Source of the DNA: Flavobacteriaceae bacterium
Lineage (GTDB): Bacteria > Bacteroidota > Bacteroidia > Flavobacteriales > Flavobacteriaceae
Direction of reading: 5' to 3'
NCBI GenBank assembly: GCA_947452415.1
Contig: CANGCT010000018.1
Span: 1 to 36,849 of the forward strand
Length of the DNA stretch: 36,849 nt
Position numbers and translations under genes: made by a program. The notes beneath the pieces were generated by a model. That model had not been told where the DNA came from, searched no databases, and worked only from the letters and a program-made list of their open reading frames with translations. Positions 26,401 to 32,736 of this stretch are shown here, one piece after another (positions within the stretch are counted from its first letter, which is position 1; every line of letters begins with the position of its first letter).

Positions 26401-26943
26401 AATACCATCTAAAAGTGAAATTGAACAATCTTTAGAAGAGTTATTAATAATTTCAGATCTTTTTACAAAGCCATATTTGTTACTTGTATTCCAATAGCAT
26501 CTATAGGTTAATTGTAAATCTTGGTTTATTTCTTCAAAAATTATTTTATTACCATAGAAGTTTTTATACAAGTTTCTAGTAATAAAATATTTATCAGTAA
26601 ATCGTTCAGAAAAAGGTTCCCAAACCAATGTTTGGTCATTGTTTTTAATTTGAAAAATAGATTTACTTCCAGTAATATCTGCCGATTCGGTTATTTTATC
26701 ATCGGTATAATAAGGAAAAAGAGCAAATTCAGCATTTTTTCTTCCAGCTGTAAGTCCACCATTACTAGAAATAAACATCCAATGATTGGAATCACTTACA
26801 ATACTCATAAAAAAAGGACGCATAGCATCGTTATTGGCTATTTTATAGTATGGTTCGCCATTTATGTTTGCTATTTCCATGGAAACAGTATTATCAAGAA
26901 TTAAGTTCTTATTACTATCTATTGTAGTTGGATTTGGACTCAT
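23467..26943 (-). CDS. Large cytosolic glycoside phosphorylase, GH94/GH149/GH161 type
   Basis: This 1158-residue protein has no signal peptide. The region 439-481 contains RRHGDPSRPWN and GNWRDIFQNWEAL, and 530-542 has GYWGDHQIIYLLK. Residues 650-660 read RPEWNDANNAL; the WND matches the catalytic aspartate of GH94 phosphorylases (GDWNDG), so Asp655 is the likely general acid. The N-terminal third is a beta-rich sandwich, as in these families. Size and context fit beta-1,3-glucan phosphorylases of GH149 or GH161, which split off glucose-1-phosphate from beta-1,3-glucan oligomers. Which family it is cannot be fixed by eye. It lies between the GH16 lipoprotein and GH17 genes, after a hairpin at 26992-27024. 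Confidence 0.7.
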   Translation of the reverse strand: MSPNPTTIDSNKNLILDNTVSMEIANINGEPYYKIANNDAMRPFFMSIVSDSNHWMFISSNGGLTAGRKNAEFALFPYYTDDKITESADITGSKSIFQIKNNDQTLVWEPFSERFTDKYFITRNLYKNFYGNKIIFEEINQDLQLTYRCYWNTSNKYGFVKRSEIINNSSKDCSISLLDGIQNIMPYGVNSDLQATTSNLVDAYKRSELEQNTGLGIFALSAIIVDKAEPSEALKANIVWSLGIENPIHLVSSLQLSNFRKKQKVVPEKDIKGEKGAYFLNSEIMLNSNSQKDWMFIANVNQDHSDIVQIIETIKNEKNLEKDIKEDVELGTQKLIKINASSDGLQATADHLRDTRHFANTLFNIMRGGIFDFNYQIEKPDFINYLIKANKFVYQNLENSLQQLPEFFSLQTLKTFADKQKDVDFERLSLEYLPLKFSRRHGDPSRPWNKFSINTQSEIDGSKILDYQGNWRDIFQNWEALAHSYPEFIDSMIHKFLNASTFDGYNPYRVTKDGFDWETIEPDNPWSYIGYWGDHQIIYLLKFLEFIEKHQPNKLDTYFEKECFVYAAVPYTIKSYDEIVKNSKDTVGYNHNWESIIKERKHAIGADGALLNSNDKEIYHVNFIEKILATVLSKMSNFIPEGGIWMNTQRPEWNDANNALVGNGVSMVTLYYMRRFLIFFQQLLDNSNLENIKISNEMVEFYHEVRQCLVENKPLLAGKIDNQSRRKILDRLGKAASDYRYQVYNSGFWGKKRTHSMAGLKTFTQVCLDFIDHSINANKREDNLFHAYNLMTIKNDNEISISYLSEMLEGQVAVLSSGYLNSKDALAVLDALKNSKLFRVDQYSYLLYPNKELSKFLEKNTIAKEAVDNSQLLTHLITNKNTQVVKMDCDGNYHFNGNFNNAKDLKVALEELKYQKEYQSLIEKESDKVIEIFENVFNHKAFTGRSGTFYGYEGLGSIYWHMVSKLQLAVQECCFKAIEDKESPEVIGRLLEHYYEINAGIGVHKSPALYGAFPTDPYSHTPAGKGAQQPGMTGQVKEDILSRFGELGVSVKNGNLFFTPYLLRKDEFLSESKQFHYVDIYFNTKSIDLEKKSLGFTYCQIPIVYKIGSTNSIEIIYNNSTTIKLEASHLDSKISQQLFGRTGEINQIIVHLLETELK

Positions 26944-26991
26944 GATTGTATTAAATTCTATTTCTTTTATTTGATAATAATAATATAAAAG

Positions 26992-27024
26992 ATATTAGAC
27001 TTCTTTATTCAAAAAGTCTAATAT
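26992..27024 (-). terminator. Intra-operon hairpin, possible partial terminator
   Basis: Perfect 11-bp arms at 26992-27002 and 27014-27024 with an eleven-base loop lie between the GH16 lipoprotein stop and the phosphorylase start. On the minus strand the stem is followed by cttttat, a weak T-tract. It may attenuate transcription into the downstream genes or mark an mRNA processing point. Confidence 0.5.
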
Positions 27025-27051
27025 TGGTATTGAAACAAATAATTATTTTGA

Positions 27052-27876
27052 TTATTGGTATACTCTAACGTAATCCACAAGCATTGTTTGTGGAAAAACA
27101 GTTTCATTATTAGGTGAACCCGGAAGATTACCACCTACAGCAACGTTAAGGATAATATAAAATGGTTGGTTAAACACCCATTCTCCTGGAGCTTTTGCTG
27201 GTGTAATTTGGTTGTATAAAACATTATCTACATAATAATTTATATAATCTTCTCCCCATTCAATTCCAAAAATGTGGTAACCAGTATCGAATCTATCGTT
27301 AGTTAGGTTAAAAACTTTAGAAATTGCATTTGCTCCAGAATAACCAGGACCATGTACTGTTCCGAAAACTGAAGTTGGGTTATTACCAAGGTATTCCATA
27401 ATATCAATTTCACCACATTGTGGCCAAGAAACAGTACTTGAGTTAGCACCTAACAACCAAAATGCAGGCCAAACCCCTTTTCCCCATGGCATTTTGATAC
27501 GTGCTTCAAAACGTCCATGTTTTTGTTCGAATTTACCTTTAGAGGTAATTCTTGCAGAAGTATAGCCTTTGCCCATATAAGCCTCCTTAATAGCAGTTAT
27601 TTTTAAAACACCTCCTTCTACTTTAATGTTTTGAGGGAAGCTGGTGTAATATTCTAGTTCATTATTTCCCCAGCCATCATTATTTGGACCAATTCCAGTT
27701 TCAATATTCCACATAGAGCCATCTGTTGCACCATCTACATTAAACTCATCTTGTTTTACCAATTGATTCATGGTGGTTACGGTTTGTTTTTCATCTGAAG
27801 AAGAGCAACCCAATAAAAGAAGTAATGAACCACTTATTACGATGTTTTTTATTTTTAATTTAGTATCTAATATCAT
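27052..27876 (-). CDS. GH16 lipoprotein, laminarinase-like
   Basis: The 274-residue protein is a lipoprotein (LLLLLGC, Cys24) consisting of a single GH16 domain. The catalytic pair is Glu156 and Glu161 in GEIDIMEYLG, with Asp158 between them, preceded by WPQC. Tail LVDYVRVYQ is typical of laminarinase-like GH16. It should cut internal beta-1,3 linkages at the cell surface. It differs from the T9SS GH16 enzyme by the lipid anchor and lack of accessory domains, so the two probably act in different places. It is 29 bases downstream of the binding lipoprotein gene. Confidence 0.88.
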   Translation of the reverse strand: MILDTKLKIKNIVISGSLLLLLGCSSSDEKQTVTTMNQLVKQDEFNVDGATDGSMWNIETGIGPNNDGWGNNELEYYTSFPQNIKVEGGVLKITAIKEAYMGKGYTSARITSKGKFEQKHGRFEARIKMPWGKGVWPAFWLLGANSSTVSWPQCGEIDIMEYLGNNPTSVFGTVHGPGYSGANAISKVFNLTNDRFDTGYHIFGIEWGEDYINYYVDNVLYNQITPAKAPGEWVFNQPFYIILNVAVGGNLPGSPNNETVFPQTMLVDYVRVYQ

Positions 27877-27905
27877 ATTTAATAATTTTATAAAAGTTAT
27901 AGCTA

Positions 27906-29312
27906 TTAATTGTGGAAATAAATATTATCTACTAGTATATCTGTAATACCAGAAGTTGATGGACCTATAATTATCTGTGCTAAATGGGCTCTACTTGTTA
28001 AACCTGTAAAACTAGATAAAGGAATTTCTATACCAACCCATGCACCAGTTGCAAGGGTTGCATTAGTATAGGAAAATTCAAAACTACTATCATTTCCATT
28101 TCCATAAACGCCGTCTGCTCCAAAATCAGCCAATTTAATTTTAATTGAATTTCTAATTCCTGTAGTATTTTGAACTTTAATATCTAAATGTATAAAAGTC
28201 ATTGGAGTAGCATTTATAGTAGGTTGAGAAAATTGAATTCCTACATAATTAAGTTGAGAATACTTTATTACATCATCTCCAGCAATATGAATATCTACTT
28301 GCCCTTGAGTTGTTGATCCAGTCCAATATCCATTAAAATATTCTACAGGAACGTTAGTATAGGCATTGCTAAAGATAGAGATTACATTAGCAGAATTTAG
28401 TGTTGGTGCTGTTGCATGAGAAAAAGCTCCTAAAGAATTTACCGTTAAAGATCCAGCAACTTCAATTCCTGCAAAAGTAGCTTTAATCAAAGTGGTACCG
28501 CTTCCAATAATAGAAACAACTCCCAATTCATTTACTGAAGCAACACTTGGATTAGTAGAAGTAAATATATAGTAGCTTGGTGCTACTGAAATAGTTTGAT
28601 TAATACCATTTGGCATATTAAAAGTATCTGTAAGTCCTGATAAATTAATAGTAGAACCAATGTAAGCTTGTTGGGATGAATTGGTACCATCTAATATTAC
28701 AGGTTGAGCATGGGCAATGGTTCCTAATTTTTCATATTTCACATTATCAATCCAAAAGGAGTAACCTAGTCCATTTTCAGGACCTTCAGAATACCAAAAC
28801 ATTCCTTTTTCTTGTACTAATTTAGATGCATCTGGCAAAGGAATGATTATCTTTTTCCAATTGGTATCAATTGGAACATTTTGCATTCTAACATTATATT
28901 TATTTAATCCAAAATCAGTTCCTAATCCAACTTCGTTTAAGGTTGCAGCTTGAGATCCTTTTACCCAAAAAGTTAAAGCATCGAATTCGGTTAAATTACG
29001 TCCAGAACCATCTATAAATACTCCTCCAGCATAAGTTCCGGTAGGATCACCAACACTTGGAACATCAAATCGCATTGAAGCTGTTCCTTGGTATTTTACA
29101 TCTGTATCTACAGTAAAAGCAGTGTATTTAGATCCTCCAAAAGCGCCATATCCTAAACCAGCACTAAAGGTGTCAATAAAAACATCTCCGTTTTTAGAAT
29201 AAGTTGAAAGTGTAGCATCTTCTGACATGTTTCTTTCACAACTAAAATTTACAAATGAAAGCAATGCTACTACAAATACGTTTAATATATAATTGATTTT
29301 TATATTTTTCAT
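27906..29312 (-). CDS. Surface lipoprotein with glycan-binding-like modules
   Basis: I start at the ATG at 29312 (MKNIKINYILNVFV), because the longer frame would overlap the upstream gene. Lipidation at Cys25 (FVNFSC) is likely but the box is loose. The 468-residue product shows a beta-sandwich region about 45-205 with WIDNVKYEKLG at its end, a bacterial Ig-like (Big_2-type) region about 205-295 with TSTNPSVASVNELGVVSI, and a third module about 300-468 (NVISIFSNAYTNV, ILVDNIYFHN) that recurs in the T9SS protein at 35678. This is the layout of surface glycan-binding proteins in polysaccharide loci. No SusD-type tetratricopeptide fold is present. A non-catalytic binding role is inference. Confidence 0.65.
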   Translation of the reverse strand: MKNIKINYILNVFVVALLSFVNFSCERNMSEDATLSTYSKNGDVFIDTFSAGLGYGAFGGSKYTAFTVDTDVKYQGTASMRFDVPSVGDPTGTYAGGVFIDGSGRNLTEFDALTFWVKGSQAATLNEVGLGTDFGLNKYNVRMQNVPIDTNWKKIIIPLPDASKLVQEKGMFWYSEGPENGLGYSFWIDNVKYEKLGTIAHAQPVILDGTNSSQQAYIGSTINLSGLTDTFNMPNGINQTISVAPSYYIFTSTNPSVASVNELGVVSIIGSGTTLIKATFAGIEVAGSLTVNSLGAFSHATAPTLNSANVISIFSNAYTNVPVEYFNGYWTGSTTQGQVDIHIAGDDVIKYSQLNYVGIQFSQPTINATPMTFIHLDIKVQNTTGIRNSIKIKLADFGADGVYGNGNDSSFEFSYTNATLATGAWVGIEIPLSSFTGLTSRAHLAQIIIGPSTSGITDILVDNIYFHN

Positions 29313-29328
29313 GTTATTAATTTTAAAA

Positions 29329-32300
29329 TTATTTTCCAATGTTAATATGAATATAGGTTCTGATTTCCCATTCAGAACCATTATTAAATCCAACTGGACT
29401 TATAATTGGTTGTGTAGCGAACAGTGAAGCTGTTTGATTTGGAAGATATCTAGGAGAATATTGGTCTAATGAACGCCAAGTTCCCATAATTCCTAATTTG
29501 GTGTTTGGTAATATAAACCAATTTGGTTTTCCTACAGATGTAGATAAATCTAAAATAAACTGTACAGGATAGGTTAAATTGAAATCACGGTGGTAATCGT
29601 ATGGACCCCAATCATTCAGTTTTAATGAGGTAACTAATTTCATTTTTTTATAAATTAATCGAATATCGCCACCCATTCTTTCAATAAGTCTAGAATCACT
29701 TCCGTTCGCTTGCGCATTACCTACATAAAGATTTGTAATAAATCCTAAATCTGGAGTTAATTTAGAAACGATTCGTGTATTTAATTCCCATAAATCATGA
29801 GCGGGTGTAGAATTTGGAAAAGCAAAAGCGGTACGATTTACTAAGAAACCAATTGCGGCATCTTGAGTTGTTGGCAAATGACGGAACACAAAATCGGCAT
29901 TTATTGCAAATTTTGCATCTTCTGCCATATCATTATCCCATTCGTAATACCAAGTTGCAGGTGTTGGATCGTATGTAAGCAAAAGTTCTCCCCCAACCGT
30001 TTCTCTATTGGTTCTCACTACAAATGGATCGGACTGAATATTTCTTAATCTTCCTGGTGCATTGATATCGTTTGGCATTGCTCCAACTAGTGGTTTTTGC
30101 CATAAGAAGTTTGGTGCAATTTGAAAATTTCCAAAATTGTAGGTAAATCCTGTTAAGAAATTAGTTTGGTTACCACTTCCGCTATCTTTAAGTCTCCAAC
30201 CTGTGAAGGTTTTTGTATTATCGGCACCTCCATTAGCAACAAGTCCCATAATTGCTCCTTGTGTGTACATATTAAAAGAACCCTTAGAATAGGTGATTTT
30301 TGCTTTACCTCCCCAGTTGTCTTTACCTGTAATTTTATCATCATAAACGGTATACACACCATCTTTTTCTTGAGCAAATTGGAAAGTTCTACCATTTAAT
30401 GGTCGTCCTGCCCAAATACCTCCTAATTCAAAACCAACACGACCAATTTTAGTTTTAAAATAAACTGTAGCTCTTCGAGTTTTAGGAAGTGGAATAGCGA
30501 TAGAGGTTGTTGCTGCGCTAGCATCTGCAATGTCTTCGTGAAAAACTGCAGTTGCATCAATTTTACCTAATTTTTTACTGTATTTTAATAAATAGGCTGG
30601 ATTAGCTCCCCACCATAATTGCGGGCCAAAGGCAGCTTTTAAACCATTTAAAACTTTTTTTCCATCTAATTCAAAACCTGAAGTCTCTCCGTTATATAAA
30701 TCTAAATTAGGCCCATAATTAGCTTCTGGATATAATCCGAAGAAATCGCCTTCATAACCCCAATGGTAATGACCTGTTCTATAAAAACCTCTTAAATCGA
30801 ATGCTTTTTCATTCCAGGTATAAGAAGCATTGTAAACTTGAACTCTATTAACATCGCTTTGCGTTACAACACCATTTTCGGTTTTTACATTTTGGTTTCT
30901 TCCTCTATTTTCATAGAAAATTTCATTTATAGGATTTTCTGCAACATGCCCTAGAATATTAACATTAACATTTGCTTTCATGTTTGGTGCAGGATTTCCT
31001 TCTACTCCAACATAGTAGGATTGCATTTGATCAAAACCTAATTTATTTGGATAAGAAGTAGAAGTTGCATCAGCAACTTTTGGAGTAGTTATTAAACTTC
31101 CACCAGTATTAAATGTTGTGAATTCTGCTCTAAGGTTACTAATTTTTAGCATCTCAGTATCATTTTCACCTAGAGCTGCTTTATCTCCTCTTGCTCTTAA
31201 TACAGCATCCATTAATTGAATACTATCAAAATGCTTTTCAATAGAAGTTAAAGTAACTCCGCTTTGGTAGGGATTTATTTGGTAAGCTTCTTTCAATGCA
31301 TAGTATGCAGCACGTGGATATAAATTATACAATCCTCTAGAATTAGTTGGTCCTTTGGCACAAATACCAAACCACTCTTCATTCATATTATTTTCGCCTA
31401 CCTGATAATCGGATTGGTATCCTCCATTAGACCAAGAAGCATTATTATCGTGAATTTCTAAATTTTTTGTTTGTCCGTATTTCCACCATCCATCACTAAA
31501 TTGAAATGTAAAACCTCCTAAAGAGTTTTCTGCTTTTCCAATACCTGCAGCATTTTCATATATTTCTTTCCAATTATTAACCATATAATAGGCTTGAGAC
31601 TTTTGGTCTTCTGCATTTTCAATAGCGCTAAAAGAATCAGCACCAAATTCAGAAAAAAGTAATGGCTTATTTAATTTTTCTTTTACTTTTTGGAAAGCAT
31701 CTCCAAAAGAAACACCACGATACATATTGGTTCCTAAAATATCAATGTCTTTACATTCTTTTTCAATTATATCTAGAAATAATAAATCACCATTACAAAT
31801 TGCAACTGGATGCGAAGTGTCTACTTTTTTAATTTCAAGAACTGCTTGATTAAAAATCTTGTACATATCTTTGGCTCTTATAGTAGATTTCCTATCTTCT
31901 AAAGGTATATTTTCTGATTCGGCACCATCCCAAAACAATCCATAATTATTTTCATTTCCTAATAAAAACAATAATAATCCTGGAGTGTCTTTATAGGTCG
32001 CAACCAATTCTTTGGTTTGCTTGATAAGTTCATTTTGGGTTGCAGGATCTGAATAATTAATATTAGGAACCCAATTTCCATTTAAAGTAAGACCATATCT
32101 ACCAAAAGAATAATTAATCATTGTATAAATACCGTATTTTTGATAAATATAAGTAATCCATTTGGGCTGAATTCCTGAATATTGTCTAATGGTATTTACT
32201 CCCATGTTTTTCAATAAGCCCATTTCAGTATCTAATGCTGCTTTGATTACTTCATCAGATTGTTTCCACAAACTATAATTGTAATTGGTGCCAATAGGAA

Positions 32301-32454
32301 AATAATCCCAATTGATTCCATTAATCATAAAGTCATTTCCATTGACTTTAAGTTTAAATCCTAAATTGCTCTTTTCAACTACTACTCTATCCGTTTGAGA
32401 TTGTATAGATGTAGAAAAGCAAAAAAGTGTTAGTAAAATAATAATTTTTCTCAT
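29329..32454 (-). CDS. Clan GH-A glycosidase fused to a probable outer-membrane beta-barrel
   Basis: The start is set at the ATG at 32454, giving a clean signal peptide (MRKIIILLTLFCFSTSIQSQ); 1041 residues. The N-terminal half (about 25-430) is a TIM-barrel related to GH2, GH5 or GH72-type glycosidases, with acid/base Glu168 (LLGNENN) and nucleophile Glu269 (LFSEFGADSF). From about residue 490 the sequence turns into alternating hydrophobic and polar strands with aromatic girdles (VYFKTKIGRVGFELGGIW, FLTGFTYNFGNFQIAPNF, SEWEIRTYIHINIGK at the end), the pattern of an outer-membrane barrel. If so, an enzyme is covalently joined to a pore-like domain. It lies 16 bases before the lipoprotein gene. 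The GH family and the barrel are judged by eye. Confidence 0.65.
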   Translation of the reverse strand: MRKIIILLTLFCFSTSIQSQTDRVVVEKSNLGFKLKVNGNDFMINGINWDYFPIGTNYNYSLWKQSDEVIKAALDTEMGLLKNMGVNTIRQYSGIQPKWITYIYQKYGIYTMINYSFGRYGLTLNGNWVPNINYSDPATQNELIKQTKELVATYKDTPGLLLFLLGNENNYGLFWDGAESENIPLEDRKSTIRAKDMYKIFNQAVLEIKKVDTSHPVAICNGDLLFLDIIEKECKDIDILGTNMYRGVSFGDAFQKVKEKLNKPLLFSEFGADSFSAIENAEDQKSQAYYMVNNWKEIYENAAGIGKAENSLGGFTFQFSDGWWKYGQTKNLEIHDNNASWSNGGYQSDYQVGENNMNEEWFGICAKGPTNSRGLYNLYPRAAYYALKEAYQINPYQSGVTLTSIEKHFDSIQLMDAVLRARGDKAALGENDTEMLKISNLRAEFTTFNTGGSLITTPKVADATSTSYPNKLGFDQMQSYYVGVEGNPAPNMKANVNVNILGHVAENPINEIFYENRGRNQNVKTENGVVTQSDVNRVQVYNASYTWNEKAFDLRGFYRTGHYHWGYEGDFFGLYPEANYGPNLDLYNGETSGFELDGKKVLNGLKAAFGPQLWWGANPAYLLKYSKKLGKIDATAVFHEDIADASAATTSIAIPLPKTRRATVYFKTKIGRVGFELGGIWAGRPLNGRTFQFAQEKDGVYTVYDDKITGKDNWGGKAKITYSKGSFNMYTQGAIMGLVANGGADNTKTFTGWRLKDSGSGNQTNFLTGFTYNFGNFQIAPNFLWQKPLVGAMPNDINAPGRLRNIQSDPFVVRTNRETVGGELLLTYDPTPATWYYEWDNDMAEDAKFAINADFVFRHLPTTQDAAIGFLVNRTAFAFPNSTPAHDLWELNTRIVSKLTPDLGFITNLYVGNAQANGSDSRLIERMGGDIRLIYKKMKLVTSLKLNDWGPYDYHRDFNLTYPVQFILDLSTSVGKPNWFILPNTKLGIMGTWRSLDQYSPRYLPNQTASLFATQPIISPVGFNNGSEWEIRTYIHINIGK

Positions 32455-32572
32455 AAGAGTGGTCTTAGTTAATTTGGTTAACAAAAAATAAAAGGTAAAA
32501 ATAAAACAATAATAGCTTACTCAATTTATTTATAAAAGTATAAGATATGAATTTAATAAAATAAAAAATAAA

Positions 32573-32709
32573 TACAACAAAAAACATACAACGCACTAAA
32601 AATAAAATAACATATCATTATTAATCGTAAATCAATATATTACAGTTATTTAAATACTAAATAAAAATAAATAAAAATAAATAAAAACAAACAATGTTGT
32701 ACTGTTGTA
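32573..32709. promoter_or_regulatory. Repeated heptamer TACAACA, candidate operator
   Basis: TACAACA occurs at 32573-32579 and as TACAACG at 32587-32593 on the plus strand; its reverse complement TGTTGTA occurs at 32695-32701 and 32703-32709. The two pairs lie in opposite orientation about 110 bases apart in the 282-base spacer between the regulator gene and the glycosidase-barrel gene. The rest of the spacer is AT-rich with runs of AAATAAATA. -7-like elements on the minus strand (TACCTTTT at 32490-32497 and TACTTTTA at 32533-32540) could start the operon. Confidence 0.4.
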
Positions 32710-32736
32710 TAGTTGAATACTATCTCTTAAATACCA

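Noticed and set aside
29313..29393. Longer start for the surface lipoprotein gene
   Set aside because: It overlaps the end of the glycosidase-barrel gene and hides the lipoprotein signal that begins at 29312.
32640..32690. Repeated AAATAAATA units in the regulator-operon spacer
   Set aside because: Simple A/T repeats are common in this genome; not enough complexity to call a binding site or CRISPR-like array.
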